Of a DNA stretch of 64,000 nt, positions 40,733 through 48,090 are shown piece by piece. The position numbers and the translations under genes were made by a program. The DNA is from a virus: IMG/VR virus record IMGVR_UViG_3300032286_001864, positions 17,949-81,948 of that record; one strand, written 5' to 3'. How positions within the stretch are numbered: position 1 is the first letter of the stretch; each line of letters opens with the position of its first letter. A model generated the notes under the pieces. That model did not search any database. It was not told the origin of the DNA and saw only the letters and a list, made by a program, of their open reading frames with translations.

Positions 40733-41422
40733 TTACCAGCCCGCAGCAGGAAGTTCCCTTCCACCGGCGATCTCCTCGTCGGCGCCCAGCTCATCGCGGC
40801 GGGTCATCGGTTCCTGGGAGGGGGCCTTTGATCCGGCGGGGCGGCCTTCGAATGGATCGCCGCCCTCGAAGAGCGCTGGCAACCACATGTGATCAGCCCG
40901 GGCGTGCCAGTGCTTGGTCTCAGCAGCTGACGCCGCCTTGAGAACCGGGGTGACGTCGTACTTGGTGTCCAACTTCTGGCCGCGACGGGTGATCGTCAGA
41001 TAGAAGTTGGCCATCTCGCCGTTCTCGATGGTGTAATCCTCGATGTTGAGAATCGCTTCGATGGCTTCGCGGACCTTGAGCTGAGTGATGTCAAAGACCT
41101 GGTAGTCGTCGGCTTCCTTGCGCTTGCAGGCCCAGGCCAGGAAAAAGGTAGGAACGGCCTTTTCGGTGCCGCCGCTCTTCTTGGCGTCATAGGTCAGACC
41201 GATGTCGTCCATGTACGACTTGGGGAAAGTCGGGAAACGCCGGGGCTTGCCTTCCATCGTGAAGTACTGGTAGCCGGCAATGCAGTGACCGCTATCGCCC
41301 GTGCCGCAAAGGCGTATGGTCGTGCTCTCGCCGTCAGCGAGCTTCTTGAGCTCGAAGTATTTGGCGGGAACGGCGGGGTCTTCTTGGTTGGTGGCAACGT
41401 AGTTGGAGGGGAAGATCGACAT
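40733..41422 (-). CDS. Putative DNA-replication/recombination protein, ssDNA-binding type
   Basis: 229 residues from ATG 41422. AVPAKYFELKKLADGESTTIRLCG, then SGHCIAGYQYFTMEGKPRRFPTFP, then TFFLAWACKRKEADDYQVFDITQ, then a Glu/Asp-rich C-terminal region. The layout resembles phage single-strand-binding proteins of the gp32/gp2.5 functional class, without clear motif proof. It sits directly behind the SSB-like gene. Alternative: a partner of the exonuclease. Confidence 0.45.
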   Translation of the reverse strand: MSIFPSNYVATNQEDPAVPAKYFELKKLADGESTTIRLCGTGDSGHCIAGYQYFTMEGKPRRFPTFPKSYMDDIGLTYDAKKSGGTEKAVPTFFLAWACKRKEADDYQVFDITQLKVREAIEAILNIEDYTIENGEMANFYLTITRRGQKLDTKYDVTPVLKAASAAETKHWHARADHMWLPALFEGGDPFEGRPAGSKAPSQEPMTRRDELGADEEIAGGRELPAAGW

Positions 41423-41468
41423 CGGGTTGGAAGGATTTGCGAAAGGGATGAAAAGGAAGTAGCTGTTG

Positions 41469-42146
41469 CTACCAATTGGTGGGGCAATCGTCGGGCTGGC
41501 CTTGGAAGGATTCGTGGCTGTAGCCAACAGCGCTTGTGCCAGCAGCTGGATTGCTGCTCTTGGAGCCGCGGTGAACGCGAACAAAGCGGGCCTTGACCTC
41601 GACGTAGGGTGTGCCATCGGCGCTGGTCATCTGCGTGAAGCAGCCGTTGATCTCGACAAGAGCGCCGACGTCGGCGGCGCTCAGGCGATCCTTGGTGAAA
41701 CCGAAAGCGCGGATGGAGAACCAGTCGGTGACTTCGACGGGCTCAGTGGCCTCCGGGTCTGGGCTGCGGAAAAAGCGATTAACGGCGACCGAACGCCTCG
41801 TGGACTTGCCGCTTTCGGCGTCCTTGGCGGTGCTGCCGATACGGCCGACGATGACGACCTCGTTAAGGTACTGGTCGTCACCGGCGGGCGAGATCACAGC
41901 CGTGGTGATGATCGGCACGTCGCCATCGGGTTGCACGAGGGAGGCTTCCCCGGAGGCAATCAGGCGGTCACCGGTGTCCTTCTCGGCTAGGGCCTTGGCG
42001 GCGACGCTGTCTGCGTAGGCCCGCACGAGGACGGCGATGGGTTCCTGGCCGCAGATGACAGCTGAGGCGGCCAGATAGTCCCTGCCGTCGAAGGAGCGGA
42101 CAGCCGGCTTCTCGTTCAGAGCAACGATTGATGAGGCATAGCTCAT
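41469..42146 (-). CDS. ssb: Single-stranded DNA-binding protein (SSB-like OB fold)
   Basis: 225 residues from ATG 42146. The OB-fold part is residues 95-205: LNEVVIVGRIG, RSVAVNRFF, VTDWFSIRAFG, ADVGALVEINGCFTQM, TPYVEVKARFVRV. An extra N-terminal domain of about 90 residues precedes it. The C-terminus ends DDCPTNW, acidic and aromatic rather than the usual DDIPF. It would coat single-stranded phage DNA. A sigma70-like promoter lies directly upstream. Confidence 0.75.
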   Translation of the reverse strand: MSYASSIVALNEKPAVRSFDGRDYLAASAVICGQEPIAVLVRAYADSVAAKALAEKDTGDRLIASGEASLVQPDGDVPIITTAVISPAGDDQYLNEVVIVGRIGSTAKDAESGKSTRRSVAVNRFFRSPDPEATEPVEVTDWFSIRAFGFTKDRLSAADVGALVEINGCFTQMTSADGTPYVEVKARFVRVHRGSKSSNPAAGTSAVGYSHESFQGQPDDCPTNW

Positions 42147-42168
42147 GATGTGCTGCAGAGGGCACGCC

Positions 42169-42196
42169 AGCATAAGCCTTGCGCTTGCTGTGGCAA
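42169..42196 (-). promoter_or_regulatory. Sigma70-like promoter of the SSB operon
   Basis: On the minus strand TTGCCA (42196-42191), 16-bp spacer, then TATGCT (42174-42169); the ATG follows 22 nt later. This is unlike the TAGNNT boxes, which lack a -35, and suggests early transcription by the host polymerase. Confidence 0.6.
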
Positions 42197-42198
42197 GC
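42183..42198. promoter_or_regulatory. Operator-like perfect inverted repeat, copy 2
   Basis: GCTTGC-TGTG-GCAAGC, overlapping the -35 hexamer of the SSB promoter. Shares TTGCTGTGGCAAGC with 32152-32165. Probable repressor site. Confidence 0.6.
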
Positions 42199-42213
42199 AG
42201 CCCTCTATACGTG

Positions 42214-42852
42214 TCAGACGCGGGCGTACTGACTGAGCCAGTCCGGTGCGGCGGGGATCGGCTGAGCGGTTTGCGGCATCAGCAAGACGACCATCTGGAT
42301 GTCCTCCCGCTGGAGCCGGAGCGGTCCGCCGTGGTAGCCAGAGAGGACCAGTGAATCGCTGTCGTCGACCATGGCCTTGATCGCTGGGAGCAGCAGGCTG
42401 AGGTCATAGCGACCAGCGGTCGTCGAGGTCTCGGGTGTCGTGCCCCAGCGCTCAAGGGCGGCGGCGATCGCGGGGCGATAGGAGGGGAGCTCACTCGAAG
42501 CGCGGATCGTGAAGTCCTTAAACGTGTTGTGCTCCTTGTAATACGTGGTCACCCGGGCGGCCAGGGATGACAGTTCGTCGCCTTCGATACAGACGTCGCG
42601 CCCGGCCGTCTTGATGCCATTGGCGGCCTTGACCAGGGCGCTGTCGGGGAAGATCAAAGCGCTGGCATCCGCCTTGCCCTCCGGGTCGTAGCCGATCATG
42701 CCGACGGCGCCGCGATTGAAGGCGGCGATGGTCACGCCGGAGTCAAGGTCGCCGTAACGCAGGGGAGCGACCTCAATGCCCTGGTCGGTGCCGAACTTGC
42801 CGGTGAAGGCGGCGGCGTAGGCGAGAAGTGCCGAGTTGAAGGTCAGCCTCAT
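42214..42852 (-). CDS. Sliding-clamp-like protein (tentative)
   Basis: 212 residues from ATG 42852. RLTFNSALLAYAAAFTGKFG, then YRPAIAAALERWG, then YDLSLLLPAIKAMVDDSDSLVLSGYHGGPLRLQREDIQMVVLLMPQTA split late. The GPL.I......LLMP ending resembles the last strands of DNA polymerase beta clamps, but the protein is shorter than a cellular clamp. Position in front of SSB supports a replication role. Could instead be an unrelated replication accessory. Confidence 0.4.
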   Translation of the reverse strand: MRLTFNSALLAYAAAFTGKFGTDQGIEVAPLRYGDLDSGVTIAAFNRGAVGMIGYDPEGKADASALIFPDSALVKAANGIKTAGRDVCIEGDELSSLAARVTTYYKEHNTFKDFTIRASSELPSYRPAIAAALERWGTTPETSTTAGRYDLSLLLPAIKAMVDDSDSLVLSGYHGGPLRLQREDIQMVVLLMPQTAQPIPAAPDWLSQYARV

Positions 42853-42933
42853 GGGGGACGCCGTGGTGCCACGAAGGTAGCCCAGCATGCAAGCCCTGTC
42901 CTGCAACTGCTGGTTTCGCCAAGCGGCCCTTCG

Positions 42934-42939
42934 TAGGAT
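42934..42939 (+). promoter_or_regulatory. TAGNNT promoter-like box (TAGGAT)
   Basis: 28 nt before ATG 42967 but only 4 nt before the GTG at 42943; it therefore favours the ATG. Confidence 0.4.
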
Positions 42940-42966
42940 TGCGTGAGTGCACCGGCATGGCTGGCG

Positions 42967-43146
42967 ATGGGAGCGGAGGCGATCGTTGCTTTAGGGGCCT
43001 TGGGGTGCTCCGGCGTCGTGGCACTCTGGAAGATCGCCAATGGTCTCGGGCGTTTTGAGGCAAGGACCGGGACGATCCTCGAGGGGATCCAGAAGATGCT
43101 GGGGGACCACGAGGCTCGGCTAAGGGACCTGGAGAGCGACCGCTAG
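42967..43146 (+). CDS. Small membrane-anchored coiled-coil protein
   Basis: 59 residues from ATG 42967 (GTG 42943 adds eight). A transmembrane helix (EAIVALGALGCSGVVALWKIAN) is followed by a charged helix (RFEARTGTILEGIQKMLGDHEARLRDLESDR). The layout suits a holin/spanin accessory or membrane regulator. Confidence 0.6.
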   Translation: MGAEAIVALGALGCSGVVALWKIANGLGRFEARTGTILEGIQKMLGDHEARLRDLESDR

Positions 43147-43195
43147 TCCGCTAGCCGTGTAGCGCAGAGGACCTTGCGCATGCAGGACAGGTCGC

Positions 43196-43201
43196 TAGCC
43201 T
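43196..43201 (+). promoter_or_regulatory. TAGNNT promoter-like box (TAGCCT)
   Basis: 92 nt before ATG 43293; the leader between contains a CCCGGGG...CCCCGGG inverted repeat, so the mRNA would begin with a hairpin. Confidence 0.35.
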
Positions 43202-43292
43202 GAACGCGGTTGTGATCACCCGGGGAAGCGCGCTGCGTGAAGCGGCAATCGAGCCCCGGGTCCGCGACCCTTACCCATCATGAGGTCCGGCC

Positions 43293-43670
43293 ATGGACTT
43301 CGGTCTAGCAAGGTTGGTCAGGTTTTTCCGGAAGCTTGACAAGAACCTTGATCTAATCCCACTGCAATCTCACGCAATGTCCGCTCTTTCCGATCGCGTA
43401 GCCACAGTCGTCAAGTTCCTGCTTGACGAAAAGGCCGCTCTCCTTGCCGAAGTCGCCGTGACCAAAGAGGCCCTGGCGACTGCCCTGTCGAACGACGCCG
43501 CCGACGCCGAAGCTATCGCTGCTGCGACGGCTGACGCCGAGGTTTCCAAGGCCGCCGTTCAGGAAGCCGAAGCCAAGGCCGCCGCTCTCCAAGAGCTCGC
43601 CGACGCCGACGCCGCCGAAGACGAAGCCATCACCGCTGTACTGGACTCCGTCACCATTCAGCCCGAGTGA
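43293..43670 (+). CDS. Ala/Glu-rich coiled-coil protein
   Basis: 125 residues; ATG 43377 is an alternative start that removes 28 residues. The region after it is one long helix (LSDRVATVVKFLLDEKAALLAEVAVTKEALATALS, then acidic Ala-rich repeats). Such proteins appear in phage virions (for example scaffold-like or fibre-associated). A strong terminator follows directly. Confidence 0.55.
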   Translation: MDFGLARLVRFFRKLDKNLDLIPLQSHAMSALSDRVATVVKFLLDEKAALLAEVAVTKEALATALSNDAADAEAIAAATADAEVSKAAVQEAEAKAAALQELADADAAEDEAITAVLDSVTIQPE

Positions 43671-43695
43671 TCTCACTCGCCACTTAAGGCACATG

Positions 43696-43723
43696 GCCCC
43701 CGGTTCACCGGGGGCTTTTGTTT
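43696..43723 (+). terminator. Rho-independent terminator
   Basis: GCCCCCGG-TTCA-CCGGGGGC stem followed by TTTTGTTT, 26 nt after the coiled-coil gene. It also ends the region before the minus-strand accessory block. Confidence 0.9.
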
Positions 43724-43740
43724 GGCCAGTGCTCAGACGA

Positions 43741-43974
43741 TCAGACAGCTTCGACTTCGATCAAGCCGCCGTGGTCGCGGAGGCGGACGACACGGAGGGT
43801 GCCACCGCAGACGAGGGATGCGCGATCTCCTAGTTCGAATGCGCCGGCGCGAGTGTCGAAGCGATCGGCACTGCTGAGAGAGCAGAACTCAGGCACCCTG
43901 CTGTTGGGGTTCATGCGGATTCCAAAGCCCCAGCTGTTGCCGTCATGGGCTTCGACGCGGTAGGTGACGGTCAT
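43741..43974 (-). CDS. Hypothetical 77-residue beta protein
   Basis: TVTYRVEAHDGNSWGFGIRMNPNS, then CSLSSADRFDTRAGAFELGDRASLVCGG: probably a small beta domain. ATGA overlap with the upstream gene. Last gene of the accessory block. Confidence 0.55.
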   Translation of the reverse strand: MTVTYRVEAHDGNSWGFGIRMNPNSRVPEFCSLSSADRFDTRAGAFELGDRASLVCGGTLRVVRLRDHGGLIEVEAV

Positions 43975-44882
43975 GACTGTGCCTCCCCGGCCCGGGGCAG
44001 TAAATTCAGTTCTTTTGCTCGGCAATCAGCTACCCACTTCAACCCAAGCACGACAGATTCACCTAGCGTGTCGGCGTAGACCCACTTCGTGGTGTAGCGC
44101 CCCCAGCTGTAGGTGCTTGTAGTACCCCGCATGACCGGAGTAGCAAACTGAACAAAAAAGCCTAGCCGTTCGTTCCGTACCAACCATTCCACGATCTCAG
44201 TGTATTCCTCGTTATCAATACCTTCAAGCAGGTTCTCAGGTATACCAGGAAAAAACTCAAGCAATTCCTTGTTGCTTTGCTCCCCAAGCATTTCCCTTAG
44301 GCATTCCGGGAGCGTATCAGCATCCGCCGTCATGCCGCCAATATGCAGCAGCGTTTCGATTCTTGCCGTAGCAGCGTCGAGCTCCTGAAGAATCTTTCTG
44401 TTTGTTGCGAGCTCCATGGATAGGTCGGTGGTGGTGAAATTGGAGGCCGGGGCGGGCGCGGAGAGCTGCTGGAGCAGGGTGGCGGCGCTGCTGAGAATTT
44501 TGGCATCGCCAAACTGGCAGGCCGCAGCCGCATGATTGGCCATCAGCTCCACTTCAGCTACCAACTCCGCCACCTCCCCTGGCTCCGGCGCGGGTGACGC
44601 AGGGCGACCCCAGCGGGCGAGGGCACGCTGCAGAATCTCGTGGCCACGGTCAACCGCCTCCAGGCTGTGGGTGTCCCATGGATTTGGGGATGGAATCAAC
44701 GCCTGGATGGCGATCACCGTGACATCAAGTTGGTCCTCTGTCAACCCATGACCATCTGGCTGGGCCAGGGCGGCGCGGGCGCGGGCAATCAGATCGAGTA
44801 CGTCTTGGGGAATGTCGCCCCAGGTGTAGTCAATCTTTTCGATCAGCTCAGCGCACAGGGCGCGAATGTCGGGGGTGGTCAT
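43971..44882 (-). CDS. Multi-module hypothetical protein
   Basis: 303 residues. An N-terminal TTPDIRALCAELIEKID and ALAQPDG region is followed by QLDVTVIAIQALI, then RGHEILQRALARWG, shared with 25618-25926. Then a helical part and a C-terminal domain with WVYADTLGESVVLGLKWVADCRAKELN. A mosaic of small-domain pieces. Unknown function. Confidence 0.6.
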   Translation of the reverse strand: MTTPDIRALCAELIEKIDYTWGDIPQDVLDLIARARAALAQPDGHGLTEDQLDVTVIAIQALIPSPNPWDTHSLEAVDRGHEILQRALARWGRPASPAPEPGEVAELVAEVELMANHAAAACQFGDAKILSSAATLLQQLSAPAPASNFTTTDLSMELATNRKILQELDAATARIETLLHIGGMTADADTLPECLREMLGEQSNKELLEFFPGIPENLLEGIDNEEYTEIVEWLVRNERLGFFVQFATPVMRGTTSTYSWGRYTTKWVYADTLGESVVLGLKWVADCRAKELNLLPRAGEAQS

Positions 44883-45097
44883 TGCTTGTGCTCCTGTGTG
44901 CCGGTGCTAACCAGCCGAACGACTGAGATCTGTGCATCGGCTGGGACTTTAGGGTCCTTGCCGCGGACGTGATCAAAGAAGTGCTCGGCGGCTTCTTCGC
45001 AGGAGGCGCACTCTTCGATACCGGTGAAGCCGAAGCGCCCGCAGGGGCGTTCCCAAACAACGGAATAGGCGTTGTTTGACTTGGTGGGACTGGTCAT
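44879..45097 (-). CDS. Hypothetical 72-residue protein
   Basis: YSVVWERPCGRFGFTGIEECASCEEAAEHFFDHVRGKDP contains three Cys (CASC pair) that may bind metal. ATGA overlaps on both sides. Confidence 0.55.
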   Translation of the reverse strand: MTSPTKSNNAYSVVWERPCGRFGFTGIEECASCEEAAEHFFDHVRGKDPKVPADAQISVVRLVSTGTQEHKQ

Positions 45098-45315
45098 ACG
45101 AGGTGGTAGTTGGGGTCGTTTGGGCAGAATCGTTTGAGGTAAGCAGGCTCGAGGACCTGCAGCCACTGCTGAGCGCAGAGGGTGCGACCGCTCTGCTGGT
45201 TGAGCTCGAGGGCAGCGAGCGGGAACCCGTGGGGGAGTCCCGCCGCTTCCAGAGCCAGGGCAGTCGTAAGGCGGAGCAGGCAGTGGCTGGTGATCTCGAT
45301 GGACTCAGGCGGCAA
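45094..45315 (-). CDS. Hypothetical 73-residue protein, TTG start
   Basis: No ATG or GTG fits; the TTG at 45315 overlaps the stop of the GP88-like gene by 11 nt. PESIEITSHCLLRLTTALALEAAGLPHG, then GRTLCAQQWLQVLEPAYLKRFCPN. Unknown. Confidence 0.5.
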   Translation of the reverse strand: MPPESIEITSHCLLRLTTALALEAAGLPHGFPLAALELNQQSGRTLCAQQWLQVLEPAYLKRFCPNDPNYHLV

Positions 45316-46093
45316 GCTGCCTCCGGTTCCTGCTGGTGCCGTAACCGGTGAAGTCGCCTTTGCGGCGGCGCGCGGCGATGGCTTGACCGGCAGCGCTACC
45401 GGCGGGCTGCATGCCGTGGCTGAGGTGGCAGAAGTGAATGGGCTCGTCCTGCCAGGCAAGGCAGTCGGTTGTGTCGATCGGCAGGCCCATGCGTTCGGCT
45501 TCGGCGCGGGTGTGCACCACGCGAGCGGTGCGGGGGAAGAGGGGGGCGAGGTAGTCGAACTTGCCGCCCCAGGATGCCACAACTCGCAGATTGCCGGGTA
45601 AGTCAATCACACGCTCGTAGGAGGGAGCAAGCAGGGGCAGGTTCTTGGTGTAGAAGTAGTGAACGAGGTCCTCGGTTTCGCGGCAGGCCTGGAAGATCGA
45701 GTCCCGCAGGACGACCGAGTAGAGGTCACCGCCGACGAACCAGCGGCAATGAGTGCTCTTGTGATCAAGGGCCTGGCCGATGCCAGCGAGCAGTAGGTCG
45801 GTGACCTCGGTGGGGTTGAGGCCGCGGATGATGTCGAAGTTCTTCCAGCGGCTGGCACGCACGTTGGGGCGGAAGTTCTCGATCGAGGCCTCGTGGCAGC
45901 GGAAGGCTTGCTGCGGGCCATCGGAGATCTTGCCGGTTTCCCGGTCTGCCAGGGCCAGGCATTGGAGAGCGCCTGGGCAGGTGTGACCCGATGGCAGCGC
46001 GAAGGTCAAGGTCGAATCGGGGAGCTTGCTGTTGCCGCGACCGAAGAAAGGAATGCCGCGCTGGAAGTGGGCAGCAGTGCGAGAGAGGGTCAT
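45305..46093 (-). CDS. GP88-family protein
   Basis: 262 residues from ATG 46093. FFGRGNSKLPDSTLTFALPSGHTCPGALQCLALAD, then FRCHEASIENFRPNVRASRWKNFD (positions 15-85), is the signature of the phage/actinophage gene product 88 family, with conserved Cys. The rest includes HCRWFVGGDLYSVVLRDSIFQACRE and VVASWGGKFDYLAP, the usual continuation. Exact role unknown. A terminator hairpin lies just upstream. Confidence 0.8.
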   Translation of the reverse strand: MTLSRTAAHFQRGIPFFGRGNSKLPDSTLTFALPSGHTCPGALQCLALADRETGKISDGPQQAFRCHEASIENFRPNVRASRWKNFDIIRGLNPTEVTDLLLAGIGQALDHKSTHCRWFVGGDLYSVVLRDSIFQACRETEDLVHYFYTKNLPLLAPSYERVIDLPGNLRVVASWGGKFDYLAPLFPRTARVVHTRAEAERMGLPIDTTDCLAWQDEPIHFCHLSHGMQPAGSAAGQAIAARRRKGDFTGYGTSRNRRQLAA

Positions 46094-46110
46094 GAGGAGT
46101 TGAGAGGACA

Positions 46111-46156
46111 CAAGAAAGCCCGACTCGCCGCGGCTGCTGCCTGGGCGAATCGGGCG
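46111..46156 (-). terminator. Terminator-like hairpin ending in TTTCTTGT
   Basis: Minus strand: GCCCGATTCGCC ... GGCGAGTCGGGC, then TTTCTTGT. The same GGGCTTTCTTGT end occurs in the hairpin at 60502-60536. Confidence 0.75.
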
Positions 46157-46238
46157 GGTTGTTGAAGCTGAGGATGAGGCCGGGGCTGGCAGTTACCTGC
46201 CGGTCACCCTGGACTCATGGGTTGGCTGGTTGGAGTCT

Positions 46239-46562
46239 TCATCCGAGCGGGTAGGGTTCAGGTTCGTCTTGGTCGTTGTCCCGCGTTTCGTAGGTGTAAG
46301 CGGCGCGGTGCCACTCGCCGTAGTCGGGGTCTTCAGGCTTGGGATAGCCGTCGAGTTCCCAGGCTTCAGCGGTGATGCGATCGCCGGAGGTATCGTGGTC
46401 GTGAGTGAGCCAAGTACCAAGCTCGGTGAACTCCCAGCCGGCGCTGCAGCGGATTCGGTAGATCCGATCGAACTCGGCCTGGGCGGCCTCAACCTGGGAG
46501 AGAAGTTCGTACCAGTTGGGATGTCGCCTAAGCTGGAGCAAATCGAAAGCGGGATCAGGCAT
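46239..46562 (-). CDS. Hypothetical 107-residue protein
   Basis: LLQLRRHPNWYELLSQVEAAQAEFDRIYRIR, then Asp/Glu/Tyr-rich C-terminus (DRITAEAWELDGYPKPEDPDYGEWHRAAYTYETR). Overlaps the upstream gene by 8 nt. Unknown. Confidence 0.55.
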   Translation of the reverse strand: MPDPAFDLLQLRRHPNWYELLSQVEAAQAEFDRIYRIRCSAGWEFTELGTWLTHDHDTSGDRITAEAWELDGYPKPEDPDYGEWHRAAYTYETRDNDQDEPEPYPLG

Positions 46563-46833
46563 CGGCCTCAGAGTAAAGGTTGGGTGGAGTAAGCCAGGCA
46601 TCAGGTGGAACGCGCGCGCCACAGCGGATGGCGCAAGAGAGCGCCTCGTGGTTGTGTTCGTCGAGAGTGCAGTAGATCTTGCCGTTGGCGAGAATGGCCC
46701 CTTGGCCGCCGTGGTACCAGCGATGGCCGGCACCAGTGAGATGGCAGAAGAAGTCGTGTTGCGTGCGGTTGGGGAAGACGAGAGGGACGTAGCCCTTCTC
46801 CCTTCGCCCAAGTTCGCCGGGGTAGTCGATCAT
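46555..46833 (-). CDS. Hypothetical 92-residue protein
   Basis: YVPLVFPNRTQHDFFCHLTGAGHRWYHGGQGAILANG, then EALSCAIRCGARVPP. His/Cys-rich. Coupled by 4-8 nt overlaps. Confidence 0.55.
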   Translation of the reverse strand: MIDYPGELGRREKGYVPLVFPNRTQHDFFCHLTGAGHRWYHGGQGAILANGKIYCTLDEHNHEALSCAIRCGARVPPDAWLTPPNLYSEADA

Positions 46834-47120
46834 TGCGCTTCGTTGGCAACGCGATCCATGTCAAGGAACATCCAGGAGTTGTTAGCCCATGCGTCGGTGT
46901 AGGGCTGAGTGTCGTGATCTCGATTCCAGATGATGTGGGTGATTGTCGTGCCATCTACGTCGACATGGGAGACATCGCAGAGAGTGACGCCGATTTCCCT
47001 GTGAGTAATCACTTGGAAATGTGCTAAGTCAGCAGCATTGACGATGTCGTAGCTCGGCTCTGCGCCCTCTTCGGGGAGGTAGGTGTAACCGAAAGCAAGG
47101 ATAGAGGGATGATGGTTCAT
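46830..47120 (-). CDS. Hypothetical 96-residue protein
   Basis: Beta-rich (ILAFGYTYLPEEGAEPSYDIVNAADLAHFQVITHREIGVTLCDVSHVDVDG) with an acidic end. Start in an ATGA overlap with a 15-codon frame upstream. Confidence 0.55.
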   Translation of the reverse strand: MNHHPSILAFGYTYLPEEGAEPSYDIVNAADLAHFQVITHREIGVTLCDVSHVDVDGTTITHIIWNRDHDTQPYTDAWANNSWMFLDMDRVANEAQ

Positions 47121-47164
47121 GGATGCTCGTGGGTGTTGTCGTAATGGGCGATGGAGTCAGTCAT
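47117..47164 (-). CDS. 15-residue micro-frame between coupled genes
   Basis: ATG 47164 to TGA 47117, overlapping the upstream stop by 8 nt and the downstream start by 4 nt. TDSIAHYDNTHEHP is polar. It may simply relay ribosomes between neighbours. Confidence 0.25.
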   Translation of the reverse strand: MTDSIAHYDNTHEHP

Positions 47165-47402
47165 GGGTACTCTTCGTCGCAGTCAAGAGCAGCCGATCGA
47201 TCGCTGCCAGCAGATGTTCTTCGCGCTGCTGCAGGAACTCAATCTCGCGGCGATGCTGTTGTTCGAGGCGAAAGTTTGCCTTACTGATTGCAGCAATGGC
47301 CGCAAAAGTCTGTGAACGAGAGGCGGCAGAACCCGAGGGGTAGGCGCGAGCGTTGTCGACCAAGGTAAGTGGATAGCCATGCACGAGGTTGTCATGAAGC
47401 AT
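47157..47402 (-). CDS. Hypothetical 81-residue coiled protein
   Basis: ATG 47402 is chosen because it overlaps the upstream stop by only 11 nt; an ATG at 47456 would overlap by 65 nt. A helix FAAIAAISKANFRLEQQHRREIEFLQQREEHLLAAIDRLL forms a likely coiled coil. Confidence 0.5.
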   Translation of the reverse strand: MLHDNLVHGYPLTLVDNARAYPSGSAASRSQTFAAIAAISKANFRLEQQHRREIEFLQQREEHLLAAIDRLLLTATKSTHD

Positions 47403-47625
47403 TGGATTCACCGGCCGCTGCCGAGGCAAAAGGAACTGAAATAGCGCTTGAAGCATGGCGAGATTTCAGATACGCCGCAGAGCGACGAGCATCTTGCTTG
47501 GACTGAAGGTGCTCTATGAGCTCGTCCAGTGAGTCAAGAAAGCTGTTGTACTCGAGATTTTCATCGTGAGTAACAAGCAAGCGAAGGCTTTGGGCGTGGG
47601 CCTCAAGTCGATCAACACGGGTCAT
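47392..47625 (-). CDS. Hypothetical 77-residue helical protein
   Basis: TRVDRLEAHAQSLRLLVTHDENLEYNSFLDSLDELIEHLQSKQDARR. The C-terminus AAAGESNAS is encoded by a variant of the CCGGCAGCAGCCGG stop-codon repeat. Confidence 0.5.
   Translation of the reverse strand: MTRVDRLEAHAQSLRLLVTHDENLEYNSFLDSLDELIEHLQSKQDARRSAAYLKSRHASSAISVPFASAAAGESNAS
47404..47422 (-). repeat. Stop-codon stem-loop repeat, copy 1 (variant)
   Basis: Minus strand: TCGGCAGCGGCCGGTGA. Here GGTGA is read through in frame. Confidence 0.5.
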
Positions 47626-47631
47626 GAGTTG

Positions 47632-47648
47632 TCACCGGCTGCTGCCGG
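47632..47648 (-). repeat. Stop-codon stem-loop repeat, copy 2
   Basis: Minus strand: TCCGGCAGCAGCCGGTGA; a CCGGC-AGCA-GCCGG hairpin. The TGA is the stop of the 47632 gene (…GSSR stop). Confidence 0.75.
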
Positions 47649-47811
47649 AGCTGTTGTGGGCGAAGTAGTAAGCGGAAATCCATACTTGGGCCTGGACGTA
47701 GGCGCCGAGGCCGTCCTCGGTGAGATCGACAGTATCGGTCTCAGGGTCAATAAGCAGGTTGGGGTGCAAGCGTTGTGCAAGCTGGATGTAGTCCTGAGGA
47801 GTAGGGTTCAT
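47632..47811 (-). CDS. 59-residue protein, truncated member of a local paralogue family
   Basis: ATG 47811 to TGA 47632. QDYIQLAQRLHPNLLIDPETD, then LGAYVQAQVWISAYYFAHN, matches the first half of the 48073, 49738 and 50168 proteins (GAWV.A.VFV). The C-terminus GSSR comes from the stop-codon repeat, as if the repeat had cut the gene. Confidence 0.65.
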   Translation of the reverse strand: MNPTPQDYIQLAQRLHPNLLIDPETDTVDLTEDGLGAYVQAQVWISAYYFAHNSSGSSR

Positions 47812-47814
47812 TTG

Positions 47815-48066
47815 TCATTCACCGGCTGCTGCCGGGGCGGGCGGGACGAGCTCGAAGTAGGCGCCGATGGGGAACTCAGGAGCTGGCCAAGGACCACCCC
47901 AGTGGCCCACGATGAATCGAAGGCTGCTGCCGATCACGCGCACATGGCCAAGTTCGTCGATAACGGCGGGCAGTCCTTCGGTCTCGACGGCCTTATAGAC
48001 GTGGCCGAGCCTGAACATGCGGCCTTTGTAACGATCACTTAGGCGAACGCATTTGTAATGAGTCAT
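47815..48066 (-). CDS. Hypothetical 83-residue beta-barrel-like protein
   Basis: KCVRLSDRYKGRMFRLGHVYKAVETEGLPAVIDELGHVRVI resembles small SH3-like domains of phage proteins, and FIVGHWGGPWP follows. C-terminus PAPAAAGE is encoded by the stop-codon repeat. Confidence 0.55.
   Translation of the reverse strand: MTHYKCVRLSDRYKGRMFRLGHVYKAVETEGLPAVIDELGHVRVIGSSLRFIVGHWGGPWPAPEFPIGAYFELVPPAPAAAGE
47820..47836 (-). repeat. Stop-codon stem-loop repeat, copy 3
   Basis: Minus strand: CCCCGGCAGCAGCCGGTGA, read in a frame giving PAAAGE, with the stop codon 1 nt further on. Confidence 0.75.
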
Positions 48067-48072
48067 GATTAC

Positions 48073-48090
48073 TCACCGGCTGCTGCCGGG
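48073..48090 (-). repeat. Stop-codon stem-loop repeat, copy 4
   Basis: Minus strand: CCCCGGCAGCAGCCGGTGA; the TGA is the stop of the 48073 gene (…PGSSR stop). Confidence 0.75.

Noticed and set aside
43336-43365. TTGACA inside the 43293 frame as promoter for ATG 43377
   Set aside because: No -10 hexamer at proper spacing (nearest TAAT is 12 nt away).
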